NCBI RefSeq assembly: GCF_002999335.1
Contig: NW_020312036.1
Span: 682,001-746,000 of the forward strand
Origin: Cyclospora cayetanensis
Taxonomy: Eukaryota > Apicomplexa > Conoidasida > Eucoccidiorida > Eimeriidae
Length of the DNA stretch: 64,000 nt
Direction: 5' to 3'
Position 1 is the first letter of the stretch. Each line of letters opens with the position of its first letter. Below, piece after piece: positions 34,385 to 46,728 of this stretch. Made by a program: the position numbers and the translations under genes. The notes below the pieces were generated by a model. That model worked only from the letters and a program-made list of their open reading frames with translations, made no database searches and had not been told where the DNA came from.

Positions 34385-34837
34385 ATTCCCACACATGTTG
34401 CTAGCATTGTTGTCCGGCTGCTGTGGGACCTAAAAGGGTGCAGAGTGATCTGGGGCATGCCCCCATGGAGTCGGAAAATATTATAGTAGTGCCAAGTTTT
34501 GGCTATTTGATACTAAGTGTCGAGGACAGATCTGGCAGCCCTATGGGCGCCCATCTCTTTTAAGCATAAAGAACCAATTCAAACAGAGATTAAACATTTA
34601 AAACTATTTTGTTCGCAGCCAAATCAGCTACACACTAAACCACAAATGTTCATATAGAACGTCGGCTAGTGACTGCCTCTTGTCACACCCCAAAGTAGGA
34701 GCGCACAAAAGGCCTCCTATGAACTCGACCCAACGGCTGTTTATCTGTGCAAGTCATTCTACAATCCTCTCTCCCTGCGCCTCTTTCGCCTCCTGTTTTT
34801 GCCTCTACGACGCTTTGTTCCCATCCTTAGCGCCTTC
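34385..34837. other. Convergent 3' ends, no gene
   Basis: Lies between the end of the uncharacterised gene and the stop codon of ATP synthase gamma. Confidence 0.5.
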
Positions 34838-37018
34838 TTATTCGAGTGCGTTGGCCCCTGAGATGATCTCCACAAGCTCTGTGGTGATCTTAGCCTGCCT
34901 CGCGCGATTGTACTTGAGGGTCAAAGCCGATATCATCTCCCCGGCGTTCGTGGAAGCATTGTCCATAGCGCTCATTCGCGCAGACTGAATGCATTGAACA
35001 ATACCACCAAACAGCAGCAAACAAAAGAAAAGCATACCACGAGATCGAGTCACATGGTACTGCATACAACTGTGTACAGCCTACGCTGATCTTCATCATA
35101 CAACAAATTCTAGGGGCTGCCGTAAGAGTAGTTTCAGCTGGTGGATACCAGCTGCTGCTCCATTCAGCGAAGCCCTAGTTTACCCTGGGGCAATACACGG
35201 TTCACAAATATGAACCCAATCCTCAGTGCGACACATGTAGTCTTTAAATTCCGGTTTCGCCATGGAAATACCCTCAACTAGTTCATCAGCGAGCCACATG
35301 CAGCGGTGGTTGCACACTGTTCCTACCTGTTCCGACGCGATGTTATCCAGCATGCAACCGTACACGGTGCAGGCCGAGTAAAAGTCATGGAGGTCCTTCC
35401 ACAATTCAGGCAGCTCCGGCTCAGCCTCAAAGAGTGCGAGTTCTTGTTTGGCACTTTTTGCCGCCTGCTGATTTGTAAGAACCTTAAGGGAGATGGTGTC
35501 GTAGGCCACAGCAGAGCGGAAGTGGTTGTACACCACAATCAGTCGCGACGGATCATCCTGAGGAGTTATAGCATTAAGCGATACAAATTATGTGTGCGCG
35601 ATACTGGAATGACGTGACAGAGCAAAGGCAGAACGATAGGCACTCGCACAGCGGATAGCGGGGGCACGAGGACGGGGGCAAAACAGGGAGGACGCGCCAA
35701 AGCAGATAGAGAAAATGCAGGCTGAACGAGGTTTTCCAGCGAGAAAAATATAAACAACAAATGTCACAACAACAGGCATCCGGACCCATACACAAAGGAA
35801 GTCCGAGACAGGCGGTGAGAAGGGGAGTCCGTTCAGATGCCATCTTGAATGGTAGGAACAGCTAGTAGATGGTGCCGTGGTTCATCATTGCGTTGAACAA
35901 CTCAACAGAATTATCATGTCGGTTGTGCTGAAGCTTCACCCCTGAAAACCGTTCCTCTTTTTACCTTTTGTCTGATAAAACCTCACCTTGATAATCCGGT
36001 CGGCGATGACTGCCGCAGTGGCAAAGTTCCACGGGAAACGTGTGGCCTCTGTCAACATCCTGCTAAATCTGTCACCGAATACGCGCTGCAGGGCGGAGCG
36101 CACTTTGTCCCCAACGCCAATGATACACGTGCGCTGTCCTCCGCCCTCCGTTTCCTTCACGGTGTCTCGCACCAGCCGAGAAACCGCCGAATTTACGCCA
36201 CCACAGAGGCCCTTATCTGCACTCAGACACAAAACAGGAGATGAACCATCTAGTTCACACGTTGACCCCGAAAGCCACACGCTCTATCTCAAATGGTAGA
36301 ATGAACGAAACGTCATGACACCTACAGAATGATTGTAGGGGCCTTACCGGAGGTCAGGGCAAGGATAGTGAGGTCTGTCTTTTCCTCGGGAACGGGGATT
36401 CTGTTCACGATACGCTGCACCGCAAAATAAGGTAGATACACAAGCCTACTCTTAATCAGTGTGTTGCTCTTAACCCGCTAAGGTGTGTGCATGCCACAGT
36501 TAACGTATAGCTGAGCACGTCTAGAACCCCTACCTGAACCGGAACGGCAAAGGGCATTCCATTTTCAAGACGTTTTTGATCCATCCGTAGTTTGGAAGCT
36601 GCAACCATTTTCATTGCTTTTGTGATCTGCAAGACGCGCTCGAACACTCGGAAAATCAGGTTTTTCGATTGCATTTTCGGAGTTAAAAGTGTTAAGTATC
36701 AACATCCCTTAATGGTTCTTCCTGCTCCCTTCAACACCCGTATACTCCCTGGTATCTATTTATTTTGAGGAAAATACGATTAGATAGCTGGGAGCTAGAA
36801 TGCACGAGTGTTCTCACTTTTTGAATCGATTTGACAGACTTCATTCTGGCGGCGACTGTTTTCAGGTCCCCTGCGCCAAAAGCCCTCTGCTGCTGTAAGC
36901 ACGGGGCCAAGCTCGGTACACCTCCCGTGGCAGCTCGAAAGGGCCCCTCAAATGGGATGGCTCCCATCAATGCTTGAGTGGGGGATGCAGCGATACCCCT
37001 TCGCCAAAGAGAAGCCAT
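34838..37018 (-). CDS. ATP5F1C: Mitochondrial ATP synthase F1 subunit gamma, six exons
   Basis: The gamma subunit is the rotor shaft that couples proton flow in Fo to ATP synthesis in the alpha3-beta3 head. Exons on the minus strand are 37018-36818, 36626-36534, 36414-36348, 36216-35987, 35557-35327 and 34984-34838. All junctions are GT-AG, phases close, and the product is 322 residues, the usual length with a transit peptide. Residues 1 to about 50 are the Arg/Ala-rich mitochondrial leader. The first helix has [20 protein letters not shown]. The core has [12 protein letters not shown], a family signature. The C-terminal helix has [18 protein letters not shown] and [19 protein letters not shown], which insert into the alpha/beta ring. 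The start is the Met directly before the leader ([11 protein letters not shown]). Identification is certain. Confidence 0.97.
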
Positions 37019-40000
37019 TTTTGGATGCTTCCGATACACACAGCGCAGTTAGGGTGTAGAAGCACTTCTGCTTGCCTCTGATAATAGTGGGCTAATGTTA
37101 TGACCGATTAGAGGCGCCTCAAAGTTCTTCCCCGACAGCGTTTTCTGCAGGAACAGTGTCGACTGTTGCAGCAAAAAAACCAGCAGCCGGGTCGCCCCCA
37201 GTCTGTCGATACTCTGCTCCAATGAGCTAACGGATAGACAAAAGGCAAAGCAGATTCTGGGGGTCTCACCGCCGTCCTGAATTCTTTCAGCCAGCAAACA
37301 AGCCGTCTTTACTGTGCTCTGTCCCCCAGCCCCGACTCCTTGCATGCAGCAAGATACCGCGCAGGCTGCAGCCGATAGGATTACGAAATATCGATTATTT
37401 TACTCGTTAAGGAGCTCGTGTAAGTTTCTAAGAAAGGCGATAGTCTGTAAATTTTATCCCAAAGCGAAAAGGAAGCTAATCGTAAAACCGACACCCCGGG
37501 GGCCCCTGTCACCTCCTTGGCATATTTAGGGTTTAGGGAACTAAGGAATAGAAAGCCCATGCGTAGGTTATTACCTCTTACTTGCTTTCGTTTTGCGATA
37601 TCCTTATTGTTGAGCAGATCTGAAAGAGAACACAAGATATGACAGCAAAGGAAGAGCCTTCTAGGTTCGCCGGACACAGACTTTCTGTAGAGGGCTTAGA
37701 TTGTCAACTTAGGATCGCTCTTTATCCTGGGCCTCCATACAAGACAACCGGCCCCAAATCCAATACAAAATTTCACACAATCTCTTATGTCTGTTAAAAG
37801 CTCTATTTGTCTCCTGTCCCTGACCCCACAGCGTTTCTCATGCGCCTTCTGAGATCCAAGATCCCCGTAAGGAGACATGTAACTTTCGACCCACTACAAA
37901 ATTCACATAGAGACGTTGAGTGACTCGCAAAAGAGCGCCTACTTGCCCTGATTCCTCTCCTCATACTTCGTGACATGAGGTGGAAGGAGCAGCGACTGCG
38001 CTATTCGCATTCACAGCTAGTTACGCATAGCATACAGCATATACGCACACGACATCGGGTCGAAATATTCGGCGGGATAAGGTAGACTTTGGCGCTTTCT
38101 ATCATACTAGCTCAATTTAAGTTTTAAAATAAGAATGGAGTCGGCATATTGTTCTTTCCCTCGTCTACCACATTATTCGGAGCATTGTTTACTAGAAAAA
38201 AGAAGACACAATCCTACATACGCCCTGATGTTGTGTACCTGCACATCGAGACCGACTGCGTGCGAAACAATTCGGAGCTTTGCACCCTAACGGCACTACT
38301 CATTCAGGCATAAACGCAAACACGATGCAAATGATAAAAGCAAATGTGTATGCCAACCGATACGGTCAATTCGACGGGAAGAAAAGCATATATTAGCCAG
38401 CAGCGAGCCAGGGAAGAAACGAACACAACAACGGGGTAGTGACGGCTCGCTCCTCTTAAAGCGGTGAAGTTTGGGAGCCTCCTGTTACGAGAAAACACAA
38501 AATAAGCGAAGTGTACGGATAAGCTCAGAGTGCACACTGATTCAGCAGCACGCGCCCGTAGAGTACTCTCTGCATGCAAGTTCAGCCACTGCATGCAACG
38601 TGGTAATTTTTAAAACCCCAACACAGGCATGTGCGAAGTTATCGAGACAATATGCCTGAAAGTGCTGGCGCATAAATCTGAGTGCAGCGAAAGCCTTTGA
38701 GATAGTAAATGAGGACGTCCCACAGAGTATCCATCGATTAAGATAGCTTTCAGAGAATTTTAGCTTTGGATGGAAGCAGTTACCGAGATACAGAAGGAGT
38801 ACCGTTTATGGTGACTGCCGTTGGTAGCCAAACAAAACCGCAATTTCTCCCATGGGTAAGGAAGCCCGCAACCGTTCCCCAACAAGCCACTGATGATGGC
38901 GTTTCCAACCCCTTTCCACTAAAGAGGTCGTTTTTAGTGTAGCCGCGACGCTCAACATAATCCTGCATCTAGCACCTGCACGCACTCCGATGAAACCCCC
39001 GCCTACAAGGGCCACTTGCCTGCCTAGCAAAGCCCACGTACGATTCGGGGAGTTTTGAACACTTTTATAGAGGCCAGTACTGATGGTCTTGTGACAGCTC
39101 CAGCATTAAAAAGTCGATAAAGTCTACACAAGCATTAATACGTGAGAGAACGGAAAAGATTTCTAGCCGCGTGGCCCCCAACTTCTTCGTCTGCTCTTCT
39201 TCTGGTGCATCTCTGGGGCCTGCCGATCCACCAGGACCAAATCTTCAGGCTCGAAACACACAGCTGACTCCCACTAATCGTAATTTCGTGCCTGCTATCT
39301 TTGTGCTGTGCGCACGCCTGCGTGTGGAGTACAGAATGCTCTTTAAATCTCCTTGCCACTAAGGAGGGCTGCTTAATTCGGACGGAAACGATCCATGCCC
39401 GGCTCGAGCAGGAACACCTTAGGGTAGACCAAGGATGAAGAAGAACAATGATTAGGGATTATAGGGTTGTATTGTAACACAGATCAGCGTATGGAAATAA
39501 ATAAGGTCGATCCGCTGCATTTTTTGAGCATGGATCGCAAATAGTGCAGAACCGTGTTGTTGGTGCTGTCGGTTGGCCCGTGTGCCCCAAGGTAGTTCGC
39601 GGTAATCCCATCGTGGTAAGTGTGTGAGCAGGTCAAACAGGCGCTGGAGAAAAAACTAATACGGTTCGGATTCCTGTACCTGATAATACTTTTGGGGAAT
39701 CCGTGGTGTTTCTGGACATGGGCTAAAGAGAATTGCGCAGCCTTCTGAGCTGTGACAGAGCAAGAGAGAGGGAAGGAGTGGACATATTCGTTAAGGCTGT
39801 CGACAAAGGCGTATTTGATAGCCTGACACTTGCACTTCAGCAGTCCAACAGCAAAGCACAGAGCTGGATCACTTTGATTACCTTAAGGAGTCGGAAGGCT
39901 TTGCGAGAGCTAGGGATCAGAAGAAATATGTGGCATCAGCTGCTGACAGGATGGGCATGTATTTCATAGTCCTCTGCCGCGGAACGCATCCCATGCCACC

Positions 40001-42591
40001 GGAAGGGCCGTGAAAGCACTCCGCTGTAAAGTGAGTCGCACTAGTATGTATACTAGGCCATGCTACCCTTCAGCACTTTCTGCTGCGTCAACCATGCTTC
40101 TTCAAATCTGTGAAGAATTCACTGACTACCTCGACAGTTCGTACCTGCGCTTTGATGCACAGAAGAGTTTGCTCTGTATCAAAAGAATGAGGCCTGTAAA
40201 GTTGCGGTGTACCATGTGCTGTGGGCACAGTTATACTGCGGAGCGAAGTTGACATGTACGAACGATGCCTGCCCTCTTTTGAGCCACAACAGGTCATCCT
40301 TAGGGCGGTAAAGGAGGCTTTATTCTATTGCCAATTAGGAGTTGAGCAATAGCTACAGCTGCATGGGCGCCAAAATCAGAAGACGCACGAAATATGAAAA
40401 AAAGGTAGTGAATCGTCGCAGGTAAGAGCGAATGCACAAAAATGAGGGGCGGAGACATCGCCAGAGCGTCTCCGCGGCGACTTTGATGCCTTCAATAGGC
40501 TGTTGTATCGCGTTATAGTCCAGGAGGTGCCCAAGCCAAGATACATGTCAGGATTATTAAGGCTCTATACAGTCTTCTGCACGAATATTAAAGCTTGCTG
40601 ATCTGCATGAAAAGTAAAATGATGCCCATATAAATGGCGCCAGCAATTGCATTCCTCACCATACCGCATGGAGTCCTTTTCCCAAAGTGGATGCCGCTGC
40701 TCGGTTTCAGTGATGCGGTAATAACAGCAAGCGATGATTCAGTACTTGGAAAATTCGTCGGCTGTTGAAAAAGACCGACACCCGCAGCTCCGTCACCAGC
40801 ACCGGTTGTATTAAGGAAATGGAGCGCACAAGCTGGCTGTGCGGGTATCGGAGAAGCTGAAATGAGCCTCATGAGCTTTCATTTTCCGGCATCAGCAGAA
40901 CCCGTTCAGCTCATCGACGACGTTTTCTCCAATAGTTCAGTCAGACGAGCTGCTATCCGAGCAAACCGAGGAGCAAAATCTTGGCAATGAGATGAAACTG
41001 GATAGAACGGAGCAGCCTCTTCGTTCCTGTGTACAGGAAAGACTGCACCTCTTTAGTGCTTCAAATTTTTGCCGGGTCTGGCTCGATCCCTATAGCCAAG
41101 ACACGGGAGCCCGGAAACACAAATGGTCGCATAAAAGATAAGCACTTGAGTGCCTTTACATTTTAAAGCTGGATTCACAACAGCAGAAGCGCACGCTGTT
41201 GATGCTCTACGTGATTATGAAGGTTTGGGCTCAATGCTAACAACGCGCATGTAGAAAGCCGTCCACCACTTTTCGATAAGCGCATTGGCACCCCGAATAA
41301 GCTAGCCTTGCAGTTCAGCAGGGCATCTAAAATTTGAAAGTGCATACGGGTTTGCAAGAGCGAACGCGTAGTTTTGTGTCTTGCCTCAGTGGAAATGGGG
41401 ATTTGTGGGAATGCGCATGTGAAACCAGCTGTCAAGTAGACTGCTGTCACATTGTACGCCTTAGTAAGCATTTGAAATCGACCTAATGGCCCCCACATCT
41501 TTTCCCAAAGCGTCGTTTTATCTCCTCACCGTATGGAACAGTGGTTCTGCTTCCTGACGGAGGACAATTACGCCGCAGATAGTCGCATGTACTTCTCACT
41601 TTGGACTCTTCCATATGTAGCAATCTAATTACGAAATGCGTTCTACGTATCCGCGACTTCAATTGATAGGCTAATCCTACAGAGGATTGGGTATATCTGT
41701 ACCCCTCATGCATACCACCTATAGCAATTGTAACCCTGCGCATAGGCTAGCTCAAAATAATGGTCTCAAAGCAATTCAGTCTATTATGCTCTACATTATC
41801 CTCGAATTTGAGTGGCAGTAATAAGATACTAGCTGTACGCTGAACCCCTTCACCTACGCTTGCATTAGTGTTGGTCCAGTAGAGACTTTTGCTGGTAGAT
41901 TCCCAAAAAACGCATTTCTGTGCAATTAATATAAACCCTTATTGGTAATGAAATTGAAGGCAGAATTATACTTTTTATGGAGTGGAAAGTACTAGATAAA
42001 GTCCTTTCCTGGGGGTACTATTGACACATCGCTCAACGCACGGATAAATATCACCCTGCCGTTGAGCTAGTGCCACCAACTTTGCTTCTTCTCACTTCCC
42101 ATTCCCTAGTGCGACTCGATGTATATGTAACAGCTATTGATCATTTGAGTCTTTCCTAAGTAACTAATGAGTCTCTCCAACGGAATCTGATTGTCACGAG
42201 CCTATGGGCTAAAGACTCCGTTTGTCTAAGGCCACTTGTCTTCTTTCCCATATGCGGGAAAGCTACGCACCAAACTGTCCCTAACGGCAAAAACATTTCG
42301 TGGCGTTGCCTGTTAGTGTCTTTCTCCCCTCGTGAATGCTAGCCTGCACACTCAGGGGCCCTCTTGCCTCTCCTGGAGACAGATGACTGGAGGGTCCATA
42401 CTAGACTGTTTCTGCCTCTCGGTCTGCCTCAATAGCCTGTTTCTATCATCATCGTTTTTTTATCTCGCAGCTCTTGCATATTCTCCCCGCTAACTTCCCT
42501 TTCAGAGCCCTTTTTCTGCTCCCAGTCCCACGACCTTACCCGCGCCTTCCAGCACCGTGACCAGCCTCGACCCCTGACATCCCGCGGGAAA
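37019..42591. other. Long gene-poor stretch
   Basis: About 5.6 kb without a supported gene. Two telomere-like TTTAGGG units lie at 37525-37538. A weak trace of a reverse transcriptase N-terminal region (QVKQALEKKLIRF) is near 39630. A protein-like frame (ERLRGDFDAFNRLLYRVIVQ) is near 40470-40530. Minus-strand frames at 40588-41743 show no domain. Old, unrecognisable retroelement debris is the likeliest content. Confidence 0.4.
37525..37538 (+). repeat. Two telomere-like TTTAGGG units
   Basis: TTTAGGGTTTAGGG is the coccidian-type telomere unit twice in tandem. Two units are too few to mark a telomere; chance or an interstitial trace are both possible. Confidence 0.6.
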
Positions 42592-45267
42592 ATGTCACTT
42601 TTCTCAGAAGTCCCCCTAGCAGCTCCGGACCCCATCCTTGGCACAGCCGTGGCTTTCAAGGCAGACACCAACCCCAAGAAAATTAACCTGGGAATCGGGG
42701 CCTACCGCACCGATGACGGAAGGCCCTACGTCTTTCAGTGAGGGGCTTGACTGCAGGACACTTAAAGACGGAAGAGCGGACTGATGACAATGGGGCGTCT
42801 TATAATATAGCGAACCAATAACACACGCACACTTAATTGCCAGTAAATACAGACGGAGGTTTAATGGCGAAGGCTTGCTTCTCGGGGTATTGCTGTTGAG
42901 ATTTGCAGAGCAGTGCGGACCGCTGAGGCGGGCATACTGCAGGAGGTGCTGGACAAGGAGTACCTGCCCATTGATGGTCTGCCAGAGCTGAAGCAGGTGG
43001 GTTAAGAAACATTCCATAAAGTGAAAATGTCCTACGTGCTTTCCTGTCACGTTCCTAATCCTAAGCACATCGGCTAAAACAAGGACTCATTGGGTATCGC
43101 TGCTAAAGAATTGCTGGACCTCGTAGTTTGCATACATGTCGCAGTCGGTATCGTTGCCGTTGTATTGCCCCCTCAGTTAACACAAAATGTGTTGTTTGGC
43201 ACCAACTGCCCTGCCATCAAGGAAGGGCGCATCGCCTCTTCCCAGTCTCTTTCGGGAACAGGCGCTTTGCGGCTAGTGGGAGACTTCATCAAGCATTTTT
43301 TGCCAGCCTGTCAGGTCAGACAACCCCTCTAGCTAATTTCGAAATGCTGAGGTGTGGCGTATGGGATTTGTAGCTCAGTATTGAATTTTTTCAGGACTAC
43401 TGCGTTGGCTGCAGTTTGTTTACATGAGCACACCTACGTGGTCCAACCATCACAACGTCTTTGGCCCGGGCGCAGGCCTTACCATCCGCGAATACCCTTA
43501 CTGGAATAGCGTGAGGACTGTGGACACCAGGGAACTTTTTAAGGGTGCCATAAGGGACTTGCATCGTCCTCAATACATTCAACGGAGTGGGGAGCTAAAA
43601 GCCAAGAGGCACTGCATTTTCCTTCGAGATACACGGCATTGTCTCCAGGTCTTGCGGCTCAACGCAGGCAACCAGGAATGTGGACTTTGAGAGGATGATG
43701 AAAACCCTGGAGGAGGCCCCACTCAATTCAGCAGTTGTGCTGCACGCTTGCGCACATAACCCAACAGGTATGCCCTATCTGCACGGACACTCCGAATGAT
43801 GATTTGTGCAGCAAGATGCGGGCTTCTTGGACTTTATCCAATGATGCAAATGGGCTCACGGAGTTCACTGCTACTGGTGCTATTGCAGTAGTTCCCTTTG
43901 CAGCAGCAGTGAAAACTGCAAAATCAGCGGTAGAGCAGCTTCCTCGCGCTGCGTACACCATTTAATTCCAAAGCTGCGCACTTCTGTTCTTCTGTATCTA
44001 TGCACACTGTGTAATTACTGCACCGTATGTGTGATACTTGTGTCTGTTTTCGCGTGCGCTGTTTAGGCGTAGACCTAAGTGTCTCTCAGTGGGAGTCAAT
44101 CTTGTCTGTTTGTGAGTCTCGGCAGCTGCTGCCCGTACTGGACTCGGCCTACCAGGGGTTCGCGTCTGGGGATCTCTCGCGGGATGCGTTTTCAGTGCGC
44201 TTGTTTGCCACGAAATTCCAAGGAGTCTTGTTCGTCACACAGTCTTTTGCTAAGAACCTCGGATTGTACGGAGAGAGAGTGGGTATGCTACATGCGATCT
44301 GCGGCAGTCCCAAAGAGGCAGAAGCAGTATTGTCTCAGATTAAGATTGTGGCCAGGCGGTGCTACAGCAGTCCTCCCCTTCAGGGAGCCCGTATTGTAGC
44401 ACGGGTGCTGGGGGACGAGCAGCTAAGGAGACAGTGGGAAGAGGAACTAAAACTTGTGGCAGAGAGAATTAAAGACATGAGGAGGCTTCTAAGGAAGGGA
44501 CTGGAGCAGAAGGGAACTCCAGGGCAGTGGAATCATATCACGGACCAAATCGGAATGTTTTCATACACCGGCTTGACCAGTAGGCATAACAACGCAGGGG
44601 ATGGGGGGGGGCAGCAACAGTGGGCACCGGCAGGCAAAAGGAGGGGAAGGAAGAATAAAAGCAGCATACAGACGCAGCGCAAGTACAGAGCTTGGCAGAC
44701 ACGCACTCACAGACACGAGAGCAACGAGAATAGTGGAGCACGATGGGAAAATGCTGGCAGATCCGCACTGAACGAGAAAATACGAGACAGGGATTAAGAA
44801 TGATTCAGCATCGATTGCTTTTGATCTCCGTAACAGTGTTTTCTCTCGAGTCCTCGTGCGTGTAATTGTTTACTGCATCTTCTGGCTTCACATATTGTTT
44901 TGTGCTGCGTTTGTTTGGCCTCAGAAGAGCAGTGCGAACTGCTCATTAGCAAGTGGCACATCTACCTCCTGAAAAACGGTCGTATCAGCATGGTGAGAGG
45001 CAGCCGCTACGGAACAGTCTGGGGGAAATTGATCAGGGTTTATATTGCGAGATTTCCATGCATGCTTTGCCGCATTCAGTTGGCCACATCACTGTTGTCA
45101 AACATATCGCGTATGATTCCCATGGGTGTTGCAATAAAACAATCTTAAGGATTCTTGATTTGGGGGAATTTTTTGTGATGTCTGAACAGGCTGGTGTAAA
45201 CAGCAGCAACATCGACTACCTTGTGAACGCTATGGATGACGTCATCAGGACGATCCCCTCAGTTTAA
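42592..45267 (+). CDS. Aspartate aminotransferase (class I, PLP-dependent), eight exons
   Basis: Interconverts aspartate and 2-oxoglutarate with oxaloacetate and glutamate. Exons are 42592-42737, 42909-42996, 43177-43314, 43415-43510, 43668-43767, 44067-44579, 44925-44992 and 45190-45267. Every junction is GT-AG and in phase, giving 408 residues, close to eukaryotic enzymes. Visible landmarks are [24 protein letters not shown] (phosphate binding), PTWSNHH (usually PTWGNH), [22 protein letters not shown] (the Asp and Tyr that contact PLP), [15 protein letters not shown] with the Schiff-base lysine near residue 252, and [16 protein letters not shown], which carries the substrate-binding arginine region. 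It starts directly at the catalytic domain without an evident transit peptide, so a cytosolic location is likely. A pyrimidine-rich tract precedes the start codon. Confidence 0.95.
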
Positions 45268-46728
45268 TGGTCCATTTGTTTCCTTCCCATGCTGATCCAC
45301 CCCCTAGCTTTTCTATTGGCTGCCGAAACACCGCCGCATGAATGTAGGGGAGTGCCTCCGTTAGCAGGGTGTGTTTCATAGGTGTGAATGCTTTTGTATT
45401 ATGACTAACGAGCTATTGTACACGTCTGCATTGTTCTATTAAACCACCCATATTTAAATAAGAATTAGTACAGAGTTGACTAATTGGCTTGCCTATTCAC
45501 ATATTGTATTTATGACGAAATATACGAACCATTGTTAGGTCTATCCAAGAAGACACAGTTTTGTGTGGGTGTGCACTAGCAGCAAATGCACAACTAGTTT
45601 TAAATGCTCGGAGTTCTCAGAGGGCGCAGCTGTGCACACCCTCTCTGTCTTTCTTCTCTCATATCGGAATCGTGAGAGGTATTGGCTGGAAAAAGAGGTG
45701 GCTGCTTTGGAGGAATACTCAGCACCTCTTGACTGAGTTTGATCGATTCTGGAGTTTAATGCCTCCCTATGGAACTTTACCCCAACTACCGCTGCAGGCT
45801 TGGGAGGTTGGTGGTGCAGCGCTTTTTGGGATACTGGCATTTCAGAAAAACGTTTCGTTTTCAGGCCACCGAGCTTACTACACAATACATAGTTGGGCTG
45901 GTCAAATGTAGAGCTACGCAGCCGTCTCCTTCTCTCTCATCTTGCAACTGCAATTGCACATAGTTCTCCATAGGCAGCTTCCATCCCTTCGTGTGTATGT
46001 GTACATACAGAACTAATTCAAATGTACACGTTCTCAGTTTACTTCCTCCTCTTCTGATCCTTTATAGAATCATCACGTGCCTAGCCCCCATATCCGCCTC
46101 TTCGCGTAGCTCAGCTACACGGGATTACTGCAGGACGGAAAGCACGTTTTAAGGGAGGGTTGATTCTCACTTCAGAGAAAAAATTTCCCATCTATTTCAT
46201 AGGGTGAGCATGCTGACTTAGAGGAGAAGCTGGCTGAGAGCAGTAGTAGGCGTTTGTGAGAAAGGCGCTACAGATGAGACCAACAGGAAAGGGGGAGCCA
46301 CAGCTTTGGGCAATGGTTCTGTAAAGCATGCCCTAGCGTGTGTCCTGTGCCTTGGCAGAATAAAAGGCGCTGGGGGAGCGGGAGGCCGGTTGTGTGACTT
46401 TTTTGGGCATTGGTTTATTTAGTGCGAACGCTCTGCAGATACGCATATGGCTGGGATGCGGGTGAATGTGGTGTGGGACCCACAGGTTATCATCCAGAAA
46501 GCCGTGGTGGAGGATTCACCATAAAGCTGAGGCCCCTGATATATTTTCCAATGAAAATGGCAGCTATTTGGAACAGCTAACGGCAGCCGCAACGGCAAAA
46601 ACAAACTGCATTCGATACAACATAAGAAGTGTGGACGTGTCTCTCCACATTGATTCAGCGCGTCCTCAGTATTTTGTTTTTTGAAACACCGAATTTTCTA
46701 TCGCTTCAATATGAGTTTCCAACTCTGG
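45268..46728. other. Intergenic between AST and the PDI gene 3' end
   Basis: Open frames at 45561-45911 (plus) and 45541-45885 (minus) overlap each other. Neither has a recognisable motif or splice partners. Confidence 0.4.

Noticed and set aside
38806..39030. Minus-strand frame starting LGRQVALVGGGFIGVRAG, like a nucleotide-binding glycine-rich loop.
   Set aside because: Only the first few residues resemble a Rossmann loop; the rest has no fold signature and no linked exons.
45541..45911. Overlapping 114-116 codon frames on both strands.
   Set aside because: Mutually antisense, without motifs, and with no way to prefer either.
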